Below are positions 15,813 to 24,179 of a stretch of DNA of 36,844 nt, piece after piece; position 1 is the first letter of the stretch, and each line of letters begins with the position of its first letter. The translations under genes were made by a program, and so were the position numbers. Below the pieces are notes generated by a model. That model was not told where the DNA came from. It saw nothing but the letters and a program-made list of their open reading frames with translations, and made no database searches. Origin of the DNA: Candidatus Hatepunaea meridiana (GTDB lineage Bacteria > Electryoneota > AABM5-125-24 > Hatepunaeales > Hatepunaeaceae); the NCBI GenBank assembly GCA_030765125.1, contig JAVCDD010000122.1, positions 1-36,844 of the forward strand, read 5' to 3'.

Positions 15813-16060
15813 GCAATTTTTTTACCGCAGAGGGCGCAGAGGATTCAGGTTCAGAGTTTTGAGTTCAGAGTCCAGCCTTTAGGCTGTTTTCGAGTTCAGA
15901 GTTCAACCTTCAGGTTGTCTTCGAGTTCAGAGTTCAACCTTCAGGTTGTCTTCGAGTTTTGACCTGTCCTTGCAATAGCAACGCAAAACAGCCTAAAGGC
16001 TGGACTCTGAACTCGAATCCTCTGTACTCTCAGTGCTCTCCGCGGTAAAACAAAAATTAC
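15813..16060. repeat. Nested repeat element with three 31-bp palindromic units inside long inverted arms
   Basis: Outer arms TTACCGCAGAG... (from about 15821) and ...CTCTCCGCGGTAAAA (to about 16050) are inverted. Inside, GAGTTCAGAG starts at 15861, 15892 and 15923, an exact 31-bp period; each unit contains a palindrome, CAGCCTTTAGGCTG or CAACCTTCAGGTTG. An inverted copy of the first unit, with AACAGCCTAAAGGCTGGACT, lies at 15985-16014. No coding potential is seen. This fills the whole gap between the lipoprotein genes. Confidence 0.85.
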
Positions 16061-16061
16061 A

Positions 16062-16526
16062 ATGGAGTATACCTTGCCAATAAAAGCACAGACATCCATC
16101 ATTTTACGGCTGTTGATTATTTCAATTCTTATCCTGACTCCCTTGTTTTTCAACGGCTGTGGTGGAAACCAGCTTATTCCTCGTGACCTGAAGGACTATG
16201 TTTCCGCCAAGTTAGGCACCCCTCGCCGGAACGTTGATCTAACCCAAATATTTACCACTACGATTATTCTGCGTCTTGAACAGACCGATATATTTGGCGC
16301 TCTCCAGGCGGAAAAGGACTTGATCGGGAAGTGCGTCGAGTACTTCCAGCGGGATAATATCACAGACTATATTCAAGACACGCTGGTTTTTCACGTGCGT
16401 CTGAATGCTGACGCTGATACTTACATGAAATGGAAAATATCTTCGAAAGAGGTCATAGACCTCGTCAAAGGCAGGATGACAGAAGACGAGTTCTTCGATA
16501 TCTGCGCTAAGGAAGAGAACTGGTGA
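16062..16526 (+). CDS. Small lipoprotein of unknown function
   Basis: 154 residues from ATG 16062. A TTG at 16074 with GGAG 6 nt upstream is an equally good or better start, because the ATG has no Shine-Dalgarno. The signal peptide has a long hydrophobic stretch (about 13-30) and lipobox FFNGC with Cys33. The mature part is small, mixed alpha/beta and rich in charged residues (GTPRRNVDLTQIFTTTIILR, MKWKISSKEVIDLV); I do not recognise the family. Its stop codon overlaps the next gene's GTG start (GTGA), so the two are translationally coupled and probably act together at the envelope. Confidence 0.8.
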   Translation: MEYTLPIKAQTSIILRLLIISILILTPLFFNGCGGNQLIPRDLKDYVSAKLGTPRRNVDLTQIFTTTIILRLEQTDIFGALQAEKDLIGKCVEYFQRDNITDYIQDTLVFHVRLNADADTYMKWKISSKEVIDLVKGRMTEDEFFDICAKEENW

Positions 16527-17014
16527 TTAACATCGAACTCCAAAGCCTGAAGCTTACTATGTCCACCTACAAACACACCCAATTCGGCTTATGGGCGGTA
16601 ATCGCAGTGATTATCGGTATAGGCGTACCGCTCGCGATATCCTTTTCAAAGGAAGATATATTCTCCAACTATACATATTTTATTTACGCTGCTATATTCT
16701 TGGTATTGATCCTGTTCGGAAGTCTGACGGTTGCCGTTACTGACCGTGCCGTTATTGCGATGTTCGGGTTGGGATTGATACGCCATAAAGTCTTGCTATC
16801 AAATATAACCGCTATGAAAAAAGTAAGAAACAAATGGACTATGGGCTGGGGCATCAAACGTATAGAAGGCGGGTTGATGTACAATATCTCCGGCTTGGAT
16901 GCGGTTGAATTTAAGTTAGATAACGGCAAGGTCTTCCGAATAGGTACCGACGAACCGGAGAAGCTGATAATAGCGGTTGAACAGGCTATTGCGAGTATGG
17001 GGGTTCAGACATAA
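16523..17014 (+). CDS. Small integral membrane protein with a possible PH-like cytoplasmic domain
   Basis: 163 residues from GTG 16523, with AAGGAAGAG upstream inside the end of the preceding gene. Two membrane segments are visible (about 22-42, GLWAVIAVIIGIGVPLAI, and 52-74, YFIYAAIFLVLILFGSLTVA). The soluble C-terminal half (VLLSNITAMKKVRNKWTMGW, GLDAVEFKLDNGKVFRIGTD, EPEKLIIAVEQAI) has the pattern of bacterial PH-like domains, with a terminal helix that addresses residues by index. No enzymatic motif is seen. It is coupled to the lipoprotein gene upstream and lies 24 nt before the SDR gene. Function unknown; the PH assignment is a guess from pattern. Confidence 0.75.
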   Translation: MINIELQSLKLTMSTYKHTQFGLWAVIAVIIGIGVPLAISFSKEDIFSNYTYFIYAAIFLVLILFGSLTVAVTDRAVIAMFGLGLIRHKVLLSNITAMKKVRNKWTMGWGIKRIEGGLMYNISGLDAVEFKLDNGKVFRIGTDEPEKLIIAVEQAIASMGVQT

Positions 17015-17038
17015 AGGTGTTTCTAATGAGAAAAACAA

Positions 17039-17779
17039 ATGCCACAAGGTAAACTGACCAACAAAGTTGCAATCATCACCGGATCCGCACAGGGAATGGG
17101 CAAGGCAATTGCCGAGATGTTTGTCCGGGAAGGCGCTGATGTAGTCGTCAGCGATATTAATGGGAAAAAGGCTCAACTCGTTGCTGAAAGTATCGATGCG
17201 ATGTGTATTAAAATGGATGTGACGAATGCGAAAGATGTTGAAATTATGGTTAAGAAGGTGGTCGAGCGGTTTGGCGCTATCGATATATTGGTAAACAACG
17301 CCGGAATAATGTATCCGACCCGGATTGATGATTTGACTAAAGAAGAATGGGACAGGGTGCTTGACGTTAATCTGAATGGGACTTTTCTCTGTACAAAGGT
17401 TGTACTGGGAATAATGAAAGCGAAGAAATACGGCAGGATAGTAAATATATCCTCTTCTGCCGGAAGAAGCGTCAGCACACTCGGCGGTGCTCACTATACG
17501 GCATCAAAGGCTGCAATTCTCGGTTTCACCAGAGCCGTTGCGAAGGAAGCTGCGCCATTGGGTATCACCGTAAATGCCGTCTGCCCGGGATTGATTGATA
17601 CAGAGATGGTGCGCCAGGAGTGTTCAGCGGAAAGGATAAATACTTACGAGACAAGCTTCCCTATTCCCCGTATGGGCACACCGGAGGAAGTGGCAAAACT
17701 TGTGCTGTTTCTGGTTGCAGACGCCCCTTATATTACGGGAGCTTCTATTGATATCAATGGCGGCGATTTGATGATTTAG
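17039..17779 (+). CDS. Short-chain dehydrogenase/reductase (FabG-like)
   Basis: 246 residues, the usual length of classical SDRs. The NAD(P)-binding TGSAQGMG is at 14-21, Asp60 in KMDV, NNAG at 86-89, Asn111 in NLNG, catalytic Ser about 139 in NISSSAG, and Tyr153/Lys157 in YTASK; PG and the C-terminal ITGASIDINGG are also typical. It should interconvert an alcohol and a ketone with a nicotinamide cofactor; the substrate cannot be read. A 3-oxoacyl-ACP reductase is possible, but no other fatty-acid genes are near, so I give no symbol. It is the last gene of a three-gene plus-strand run and ends in a hairpin with a T run. Confidence 0.93.
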   Translation: MPQGKLTNKVAIITGSAQGMGKAIAEMFVREGADVVVSDINGKKAQLVAESIDAMCIKMDVTNAKDVEIMVKKVVERFGAIDILVNNAGIMYPTRIDDLTKEEWDRVLDVNLNGTFLCTKVVLGIMKAKKYGRIVNISSSAGRSVSTLGGAHYTASKAAILGFTRAVAKEAAPLGITVNAVCPGLIDTEMVRQECSAERINTYETSFPIPRMGTPEEVAKLVLFLVADAPYITGASIDINGGDLMI

Positions 17780-17809
17780 TAGACGCGACATTCTTGTCGC
17801 GTGTTTTTT
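17779..17809 (+). terminator. Palindromic repeat acting as likely intrinsic terminator of the SDR gene
   Basis: ACGCGACA (17783-17790), loop TTCT and TGTCGCGT (17795-17802) form a perfect 8-bp stem followed by GTTTTTT. The sequence is a member of the GCGACA(C/T)TCTTGTCGC repeat family, so the repeat seems to have been co-opted as a terminator directly after the stop codon. Confidence 0.75.
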
Positions 17810-17868
17810 CTTACCGCGTGTATCTTTCGCAGGCAGGGACGCCTACGCTACTGAAGTATATTTTTCAT

Positions 17869-17929
17869 CCGCAGATTACGCAGATTAGGCAGATTTTTTA
17901 ATAATCTTTTAAATCTGTGTAATCTGCGG
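17869..17929. repeat. CCGCAGATTACGCAGATT inverted repeat between convergent genes
   Basis: Eighteen-base arms at 17869-17886 and 17912-17929 are inverted with one mismatch. The element lies between the convergent SDR and dnaK genes, so it may terminate or stabilise messages from both sides. It is related to the AGATTAGGCAGATT motifs at 14330-14355. Confidence 0.75.
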
Positions 17930-17936
17930 TTAGATT

Positions 17937-19889
17937 TTAGTTCACCACTTCATAATCAGCATCCTCAACTTCACCATCCTTCTTCTTTTTATTAGCTTCT
18001 GTATCTGGTTTACCGGCATCGGCTTGGGCTTCATCTGCTCCGGCTGCCCCTGCTGCCCCTGCTGCTCCAGCCTCTTGCTGTTGCTGTTGAACGTTTTCAT
18101 ACATTTTGGATGATACTTGTTGCCATATTTTATTTAGATCATCACAGGCGTCCTTGATGGGTTGTATTGCGGTTCCCTTTAATGTCTCCTTAATGCGATC
18201 AGCGCCAGCTTGCAGCTTGGCTTTCGATTCGGCGTCAACCTTGTCACCCAGTTCCTCGATTTGTTTCTCAGTCTGCCATATCTGCTGATCGGCAGTATTG
18301 TGAGTATCGACCTCATCACGACGTTTCTTATCGTCTTCAGCATGAGCCTTGGCATCTGTTTTCATTTTATCAATCTCGTCCTTGGTCAAACCGGAAGAAG
18401 CTTGAATTTTGATGTGCTGTTCGCGGTTAGTAGCCTTATCCAACGCCTGGACGGATAATATTCCGTTAGCGTCGATATCAAATGAGACAGCGATCTGCGG
18501 AATGCCGCGCGGTGCCGGTGGTATGCCGTCAAGCTGGAAACGACCGATAGTCTTGTTGTCTATTGCCATTTGTCGCTCACCCTGCAGGACATGGATGTCA
18601 ACCGTATTCTGGCTGTCTGATGCCGTTGAGAATATCTCTTCCTTCTTTACGGGAATAGTAGTATTGCCATCAATCAGGGTAGTCATTACACCACCGAGTG
18701 TTTCAATGCCAAGCGATAACGGCGTTACATCCAACAGCACAACGTCCGATACATCACCGGCTAATACTCCACCCTGAATGGCGGCGCCCATTGCCACAAC
18801 CTCGTCCGGATTAACTGAGCGGTTTGGTTCTTTACCGTAAAAGTTCTTCACGGCTTCTATAACCGCCGGTATACGTGTTGACCCTCCGACCATAATAATT
18901 TCGTCAATATCCGAAGGTTGCAGTTTTGCATCTCTTAATGCTTGTTCCATCGGAACTATGGTGCGCTGAACGAGATCAGCAATCAACCGCTCGAATTGAG
19001 AGCGTGTGATGTTTATATCAAGGTGTTTAGGACCTTCGGCAGTGGCTGTAATGAACGGCAGGTTCAATTGCGTCTGGGGTGAACTCGACAGCTCGATCTT
19101 AGCCTTCTCACAAGCTTCCTTCAGACGCTGGAGCGCCATCGGATCGTTTCGCAGGTTAATCCCGTCCGATTGTTTGAACTCATCGGCAACATAGTTAATC
19201 AGTCTTTGATCTATGTCATCACCGCCAAGATGAGTATCGCCGCTGGTTGATTTTACTTCGAAAACACCTTCACCGATCTCTAATATAGAAATATCGTAAG
19301 TTCCACCGCCGAAATCATAGACGGCGATTTTCTGGTTCGTCTTCTTATCAAGACCATAAGCCAGTGAAGCTGCGGTTGGTTCGTTGATGATACGCTTTAC
19401 AGTCAATCCGGCGATTTCACCGGCGTCTTTGGTTGCCTGCCTCTGAGAGTCGTTGAAATAGGCAGGAACGGTAATGACAGCATCAGTAATTTTTTCACCG
19501 GTGTGATCTTCGGCAGCCTGCTTCATTTTTTGCAGTATCATTGCCGATATTTCCGGAGGTGTATACATATTATCATCAATCTTAATGCGCGCTACGCCAC
19601 CGTCGCCTTTGATAACCTTATAGGGAACCTGCGTCATTTCGTTTCCGACCTCGTCGAATTGGCGTCCCATAAACCGTTTGATAGAATAGACCGTTTTTGG
19701 GGGGTTAGTAATCGATTGACGCTTGGCTGGACCGCCTACGAGACGTTCTTCGCTCTTGCTAAACGCCACTACTGATGGAGTTGTTCGTCCACCTTCTGAG
19801 TTCTGGATGATCGTTGCCTGACCGACCTCCATTATTGCGACACAACTATTAGTTGTGCCTAAATCAATACCTATTATTTTATTGCTCAT
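17937..19889 (-). CDS. dnaK: Chaperone protein DnaK (Hsp70)
   Basis: 650 residues from ATG 19889 (AAGG 8 nt upstream), starting [20 protein letters not shown] as is standard for DnaK. ATPase motifs include [54 protein letters not shown] and [13 protein letters not shown]. The interdomain linker region ([18 protein letters not shown]) is followed by the substrate-binding domain and lid. The C terminus has a Gln run, a GAAGAAGAAGA low-complexity linker and the ending EDADYEVVN. No grpE or dnaJ is adjacent. The longer reading to 19979 is only the palindromic element upstream read as peptide. A 280-nt leader with a hairpin suggests post-initiation control; no CIRCE operator is seen. Confidence 0.98.
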   Translation of the reverse strand: MSNKIIGIDLGTTNSCVAIMEVGQATIIQNSEGGRTTPSVVAFSKSEERLVGGPAKRQSITNPPKTVYSIKRFMGRQFDEVGNEMTQVPYKVIKGDGGVARIKIDDNMYTPPEISAMILQKMKQAAEDHTGEKITDAVITVPAYFNDSQRQATKDAGEIAGLTVKRIINEPTAASLAYGLDKKTNQKIAVYDFGGGTYDISILEIGEGVFEVKSTSGDTHLGGDDIDQRLINYVADEFKQSDGINLRNDPMALQRLKEACEKAKIELSSSPQTQLNLPFITATAEGPKHLDINITRSQFERLIADLVQRTIVPMEQALRDAKLQPSDIDEIIMVGGSTRIPAVIEAVKNFYGKEPNRSVNPDEVVAMGAAIQGGVLAGDVSDVVLLDVTPLSLGIETLGGVMTTLIDGNTTIPVKKEEIFSTASDSQNTVDIHVLQGERQMAIDNKTIGRFQLDGIPPAPRGIPQIAVSFDIDANGILSVQALDKATNREQHIKIQASSGLTKDEIDKMKTDAKAHAEDDKKRRDEVDTHNTADQQIWQTEKQIEELGDKVDAESKAKLQAGADRIKETLKGTAIQPIKDACDDLNKIWQQVSSKMYENVQQQQQEAGAAGAAGAAGADEAQADAGKPDTEANKKKKDGEVEDADYEVVN

Positions 19890-19912
19890 TGTTTTTCCTT
19901 GTTTTGTTTTTA

Positions 19913-20000
19913 AAAATAGTAGAAGCGACACTCTTGTCGCTTGAACTTTAGTATTCCAAAGACATTGTGCAAGCGACAAGAGTGTCGCTTCTACTATTTT
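19913..20000. repeat. Perfect 31-bp inverted pair of the GCGACACTCTTGTCGC repeat upstream of dnaK
   Basis: The arms at 19913-19943 and 19970-20000 are exact complements. Each arm holds GTAGAAGCGACACTCTTGTC, which can also fold on itself. The 26-nt loop contains GTATTCCAAAGAC (19951-19963). The element lies in the dnaK leader, just before the ribosome binding site. Confidence 0.92.
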
Positions 20001-20072
20001 TTCTTTGTTTAGTCACGATGCGATACGATGTTTAATACGTAAACACAATCAGCAAATTACGTGCCAAAAACA

Positions 20073-20094
20073 AGAGACACTGTAAAGTGTCTCT
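20073..20094 (-). terminator. Terminator-like hairpin in the dnaK leader
   Basis: AGAGACAC (20073-20080) pairs perfectly with GTGTCTCT (20087-20094). On the minus strand the stem is followed by TGTTTTT. It lies between the predicted dnaK promoter and the dnaK start, so it could attenuate dnaK, or terminate read-through if a second promoter exists downstream. Confidence 0.6.
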
Positions 20095-20174
20095 TTATGT
20101 GATATATGATTAATATTGTAATTATGTATATAGGTGTATATTAAACAGATACATTCTAAACTAACGATAAAGCA

Positions 20175-20203
20175 ATAATAACGATCAAAAAATATTTTGT
20201 CAA
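20175..20203 (-). promoter_or_regulatory. Sigma70-type promoter upstream of dnaK
   Basis: On the minus strand TTGACA (20203-20198), a 17-nt spacer and TATTAT (20180-20175). The predicted start is near 20168, about 280 nt before the dnaK ATG. Confidence 0.65.
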
Positions 20204-20250
20204 TAATAAAAGATACTACTTAATAGCACTGCCATATTGACGCAATACTG

Positions 20251-20868
20251 TCATAATGGCAGACTGTATTTGCTTATTGCTTCTTCTATGATCTTATGAG
20301 CTTTATTTATATTTCCATTGGGCGTTATTTCACTGATGACATCAAGTAGATAAAGAAGATGCTCAGGGGTTGCGCCGAGTCTGAGCGCGCCAAGTGTATG
20401 ACTCAGCAATTGACGCGGTTTATACTTCACAGCCAGGATTGTTACGACGCATAGTTCCCGCACTCGCGGTTCCAATCCGTCGCGCGATAATACTTTACCG
20501 TAACCCTCAACAATCATTGCATCCGACAACTCCGGAGCGATCTGCATAACTCGCTTCATTAGCAGTTCGTACTGAGGTCCATAAATCGTCCGACACAGCG
20601 GTTCGCCTCTTTTGCGCCAGGATTCTATACTCACGGGATTATAAGTCAGGTCTGTTTTGTCAATTGATTGATATCCAACCAATTCAAAGAGTATCCTGTA
20701 ACCTTCCAACGCTGTGGGATAGCCGTCGAAAAGGTAACTGGTTAATATGACTTCGCGGAGTTGCGAAATGATTATTCCGGCGTTTAAGGCTTCCTGGAAG
20801 CTTTCTTTTATAATATCCTCTTCACCGGATACGAGGGTTGCGGTTACTCTGTATAAGTGATTTTCCAA
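20251..20868 (-). CDS. Carboxymuconolactone decarboxylase (CMD)/AhpD-like protein
   Basis: 205 residues from TTG 20868 (no strong Shine-Dalgarno). Two CMD-like halves can be made out: about 25-70 (ALNAGIIISQLREVILTSYL) and 125-185 (LEPRVRELCVVTILAVKYKP, then a conserved His-Leu-Gly region, GALRLGATPEHLL). The CxxC redox pair of AhpD peroxidase partners is absent; only one Cys lies in the core helix. It is therefore closer to the gamma-carboxymuconolactone-type proteins or uncharacterised double-CMD proteins, and no substrate can be assigned. It lies upstream of dnaK in the same direction but is separated from it by a promoter. Confidence 0.75.
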   Translation of the reverse strand: MENHLYRVTATLVSGEEDIIKESFQEALNAGIIISQLREVILTSYLFDGYPTALEGYRILFELVGYQSIDKTDLTYNPVSIESWRKRGEPLCRTIYGPQYELLMKRVMQIAPELSDAMIVEGYGKVLSRDGLEPRVRELCVVTILAVKYKPRQLLSHTLGALRLGATPEHLLYLLDVISEITPNGNINKAHKIIEEAISKYSLPL

Positions 20869-20904
20869 GTATATTTTCTCTATTTGCGTTACTGTCAGTG
20901 AAGG

Positions 20905-20994
20905 GGAAATAATGGGACAGTATACCTATTTTTCTATGGAATGTCATTATTTCAAAGAGTATTTATAAAATAGGTATACTGTCCCATTATTTCC
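20905..20994. repeat. Perfect 28-bp inverted repeat (AATGGGACAGTATACC family)
   Basis: Arms at 20905-20932 and 20967-20994 are exact complements and contain AATGGGACAGTATACCTATT; the loop is 34 nt. No transposase lies inside. A CTCTGTGTCCTCTGCGCTCTC copy of the CGCAGAG repeat family follows directly (21011-21035). Confidence 0.9.
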
Positions 20995-21046
20995 AAGGCA
21001 TCTAAACTTCTCTGTGTCCTCTGCGCTCTCTGCGTAGAGAAACCTA

Positions 21047-22063
21047 CTATTGTATTTTACCTTGAATCTTCTGGATAAAATAGTTCGATCTCTCGCGCCA
21101 GACACGGTCTTCCTTTGCTTTTGTAAAGGCTGCAACGGCTTCTTTTTTCCTACCAAGACTCATAAGTGCAATACCTTTCTCATACCATGCTGCGGCGTAT
21201 TTTCGTTTAAGTTTCAAGCATTTATCAGCGGCTCCAAGCGCCTTGGTATAGGATTTGGTTGAGTTGTACGCTTCAGCAAGCTGGTAATAGCCTGCAACCG
21301 ATTTTGGGTTGAGTTTGACGCCTTTTTCAAGCGCAGTGACGGCTTCTTTACTTTTCTTCTGCGCGGCTAACGCACGTCCCAGATTGATCCAGCCGTCTCC
21401 GAAGTTGTCCTTGATTTTCACTGCTTTTCGATAGGCAGCCTCAGCCTGAGCGTTCTTCTTAGTGCGCAAGTAAACATTGCCAATTCCGAAATGAGCTTTT
21501 ATTAACGTACTATCAAGCTCGATTGCTTTGTTATAATAATTCAGGGCTTCGGATGTATTCTTCTCCTTTGAAGAGATGTTGCCTAATGCAATATAAACAG
21601 CAGCATAATTCGGGCTTAACTCAAGCGCTTTTTTAAATGCCTCCTTTGCATCATCATAAGCTTTTAGCTTTGTCTGAGCGTAACCAAGCATATAGAATGC
21701 CATCGGATTATTGGGTTCTAATTCAAGCGATCTCTTATATTCAGCAACCGCTTCGCTATAGCGACCAGTCTTTAAATGCTTATTACCATCGTTGAATTTC
21801 TTCTTGGCAAGAACGTCCTTGTTCTTAATGGCATTTATCTTATCGGTCAGTTCCTTAAGCTGTGAATCGAGTTTTTCCCATTCTGTCTTTAAGGTTTCAT
21901 ATTTTTCAGCGTTAGCGGGGTCTTCCATCTGTTTGTTCAACGAGTTCGCCTTCGCTTTAATATCTTCAACTTGTGCTTTAAGATTATCCTGTGAAAAGAT
22001 TAGTGGCGCATTTACTAAAATCAGAACTAAGCTCAGTAAAAAGCACCAGATTGTTAAACGCAT
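21047..22063 (-). CDS. Exported TPR-repeat protein
   Basis: 338 residues from ATG 22063 with AGGAG 7 nt upstream. A signal peptide (1-24) is followed by a helical, charged coiled-coil segment (about 27-85: VEDIKAKANSLNKQM, LKELTDKINAIKNK). About seven tetratricopeptide repeats run from 88 to 330 (for example YSEAVAEYKRSLELEPNNPM, YDDAKEAFKKALELSPNYA, TSEALNYYNKAIELDSTLIK). TPRs are protein-binding scaffolds; a periplasmic role in envelope assembly or secretion is likely, but the partner is unknown. A terminator-like hairpin separates it from the T9SS-sorted protein upstream, so it is probably its own transcript. Confidence 0.9.
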   Translation of the reverse strand: MRLTIWCFLLSLVLILVNAPLIFSQDNLKAQVEDIKAKANSLNKQMEDPANAEKYETLKTEWEKLDSQLKELTDKINAIKNKDVLAKKKFNDGNKHLKTGRYSEAVAEYKRSLELEPNNPMAFYMLGYAQTKLKAYDDAKEAFKKALELSPNYAAVYIALGNISSKEKNTSEALNYYNKAIELDSTLIKAHFGIGNVYLRTKKNAQAEAAYRKAVKIKDNFGDGWINLGRALAAQKKSKEAVTALEKGVKLNPKSVAGYYQLAEAYNSTKSYTKALGAADKCLKLKRKYAAAWYEKGIALMSLGRKKEAVAAFTKAKEDRVWRERSNYFIQKIQGKIQ

Positions 22064-22110
22064 ATTTGTTCTCCTGTGTATTTACGCTATTGAAATAGTT
22101 GATTTACTGT

Positions 22111-22130
22111 AAAAAGCCCCGAAGGGGTTT
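22111..22130 (-). terminator. Possible intrinsic terminator of the beta-helix gene
   Basis: Read on the minus strand: AAACCCC, TTC loop, GGGG, then CTTTTT. The stem is short, and the sequence belongs to a CCCCGAAGGGG repeat type that recurs at 22168-22180. Confidence 0.45.
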
Positions 22131-22327
22131 GAATAAACAGAAATTACGAAGCCGTGTCTTGTTCGACCCCTTCGGGATCGCTATAGGGTTTGCAATTTGA
22201 TTCGGTGGGTTTCACCCACCACTATTCACATTCATTCCCTTCGGAATGCTTAACAAGTCAATTTGCCGGCAAGAGCCAGTGCTACATACATTCCTCTCTG
22301 TGTTCTCTGCGCACTCTGCGGTAAAGG
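22131..22327. repeat. Cluster of short hairpins between beta-helix and TPR genes
   Basis: This stretch contains CCCCTTCGGGATC (about 22168), a perfect hairpin GGTGGG-TTTCA-CCCACC at 22204-22220, CCCTTCGGAATGC (about 22238) and a CTCTGTGTTCTCTGCGCACT copy of the CGCAGAG family (22296-22322). No coding potential. Confidence 0.75.
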
Positions 22328-24040
22328 CTATTTTATTAATGTAACCCCTCGAACCAACTGCTGGGAACCAATTTGAGCCGAAATTATATAATTCCCTGCC
22401 GGTAAATTCATAGCATTTATCGGAAAACGGTACAGACCCGGTAGTAAAACTTGATTCCAGATTGTTTGAACTACTCTGCCGTTGCTGTTATACATAAACA
22501 CCTTGGCAATCCCTTTATGTCTAATTTTGACGTCAAACTGCGCTGTCGAATTAAACGGGTTAGGGTAGGGCGCTGAAAGTGTGAAAGTACCGGGAATAGC
22601 ATCATCGACATCCGGGACGAACATATTATAAGCCGTGAATGACCAATCATAGATAGTCTGCCCCATATAATAACCGTCGTCAATGAGTATCCTGACAATA
22701 TAATCATCGTTGCGGTTGAAGAAGATTTCAACCGTGTTCCCTTCACCGATTTGAGCGCCATTGAGGAACCAGGTGTAAGTCAACTGGTGTGCATTTGGAT
22801 CTTCAGCATAAGCAGTGAATTCAATTGCTTGATCTCCGACCAATGAATCAAAGGATTCTGGTGAGGTTGTGATGATTACCGGGGGCAAATTCTGGTTAAA
22901 GAAGCCTGCGCCGATATCGGCTCTCGTGTTATCCAGATCGCGGTAACGTGGATCTCCTGCGTCAATAACCGGAGAATTCTCGCGTGGATCATAATTTACA
23001 TCGAGTAAGGGTGAAACGTTTATATCATTTCGTCCGGCTTCGGTGCCATTATAATTCTCTCGACCGTTACCCCAAACACAATTGTAACTCATTTGCGGAT
23101 TAGCGCCCTGGGCGTATATGCCGTCCTGATCATTACTACATATGATATTGTTTATTATAACAGCGCTGCTGGTATAAAGATATACGCCTGATTCGCTATT
23201 ATTATTAAATGTATTGTTTAGTAAAACAATATTGTTGGAGCGAAATATCCATAAACCGGGATCACCATTCTCACAACACTTATTACGAACGAGAACTACC
23301 TGATTGGTCTCACTAATAGAAATTCCCCGCAATCCACAGCGATAGATACGATTGCTGCGGAGGCTGCAGGGAGCAGCGTTGCTGATACTAATGCCATTAT
23401 CGTTTACAGCGGTAATGTAATTATTAATGATTCTCGGCGCAGAGCCTTCGGAAATAGCTATACCGTTATCCTCGCAGCCGGAGATTGTACAGCCTGTAAT
23501 GATCGGGTTTGCCTGTTCGAGGATTGATATTCCCTGACCATTGATATTAATGATCGCACAATTTTCCACGACCGCTCGCGATCTTTCAAATCGCATACCG
23601 TTGCTTTCGTGGTAAACTAGGCTGGTATTACTCACTTGTGGACTTGAATTAGAGAATGTTATTCCTCTATATGCGTATTTGATTGAACAAAAGTCCATCC
23701 TGCTTGAACCTGCGCGTATACTGTTAAAAATGATTCCCAACCAGGCATCAGGCTGAGGATTGGATGATCGGAATACAATCGAGTCCTCTGTTGTTCCCAA
23801 AGCAAGCAGTACGCCGGTAATCGTAAATCCATATCTTCCTGAAAAACGCACTGTGACCCCCGGTTCAATCGTCAAGGAATCACGTGAAGCTATACTGATA
23901 GCGGCATCGACATAATAAGGTTCATCCTCAACCGTCCAGGTTCCGGAAACCTCACCGGATACGTGCGTAAGACTAAGCGTTGGCGCTGTTGTGATTAGAA
24001 CAGATAATAGTAATAATAGAAGTTTCTTTGTCGTGTTCAT
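22328..24040 (-). CDS. Secreted right-handed beta-helix protein with T9SS type A sorting domain
   Basis: 570 residues from ATG 24040 with AAAGGAGA upstream. A signal peptide spans about 1-23. Residues about 30-365 form a parallel beta-helix with repeated NNxI..GI(S/A)I units (CTISGCEDNGIAISEGSAPR, NRIYRCGLRGISISETNQ), a fold typical of polysaccharide lyases and adhesins, closing in SPVIDAGDPRYRDLDNTRAD. A PKD/Ig-like stretch (about 385-480) follows. The last 80 residues are a Por/T9SS type A sorting domain: PYPNPFNSTAQFDVKI, VFMYNSNGRVVQTIW, LPAGNYIISAQ. It is thus exported through the type IX system and probably anchored or released at the surface; no catalytic residues are evident. The closing motif matches the beta-helix modules of the giant protein at 1-11186. 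Confidence 0.93.
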   Translation of the reverse strand: MNTTKKLLLLLLSVLITTAPTLSLTHVSGEVSGTWTVEDEPYYVDAAISIASRDSLTIEPGVTVRFSGRYGFTITGVLLALGTTEDSIVFRSSNPQPDAWLGIIFNSIRAGSSRMDFCSIKYAYRGITFSNSSPQVSNTSLVYHESNGMRFERSRAVVENCAIININGQGISILEQANPIITGCTISGCEDNGIAISEGSAPRIINNYITAVNDNGISISNAAPCSLRSNRIYRCGLRGISISETNQVVLVRNKCCENGDPGLWIFRSNNIVLLNNTFNNNSESGVYLYTSSAVIINNIICSNDQDGIYAQGANPQMSYNCVWGNGRENYNGTEAGRNDINVSPLLDVNYDPRENSPVIDAGDPRYRDLDNTRADIGAGFFNQNLPPVIITTSPESFDSLVGDQAIEFTAYAEDPNAHQLTYTWFLNGAQIGEGNTVEIFFNRNDDYIVRILIDDGYYMGQTIYDWSFTAYNMFVPDVDDAIPGTFTLSAPYPNPFNSTAQFDVKIRHKGIAKVFMYNSNGRVVQTIWNQVLLPGLYRFPINAMNLPAGNYIISAQIGSQQLVRGVTLIK

Positions 24041-24073
24041 TGTTTCTCCTTTGAGGTAATCTCTTTGAAAAAT

Positions 24074-24149
24074 GTAGAAGCAACATTCTTGTCGCTTGCG
24101 CTATATATTTGAAATACGAAAGTTCAAGCGACAAGAGTGTCGCTTCTAC
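24074..24149. repeat. 76-bp inverted pair of the GCGACA...TGTCGC repeat
   Basis: GTAGAAGCAACATTCTTGTC at 24074 is mirrored by GACAAGAGTGTCGCTTCTAC ending at 24149. GTAG-to-CTAC length is 76 bp, identical to the dnaK-leader element, whose loop is homologous in the opposite orientation (GAACTTTxGTATTxCAAA). Confidence 0.9.
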
Positions 24150-24179
24150 TGTTTTTCACACTTTCGCACTTGGTGATGC

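Larger units (their letters stand above)
20001..20250. other. dnaK leader and promoter region
   Basis: This AT-rich gap between dnaK and the upstream gene holds a minus-strand promoter and a terminator-like hairpin, both listed separately. No small gene is evident. Confidence 0.6.

Noticed and set aside
19890..19979. 30-residue N-terminal extension of DnaK
   Set aside because: It translates the palindromic element; all DnaK proteins start at [14 protein letters not shown], which has its own ribosome site.
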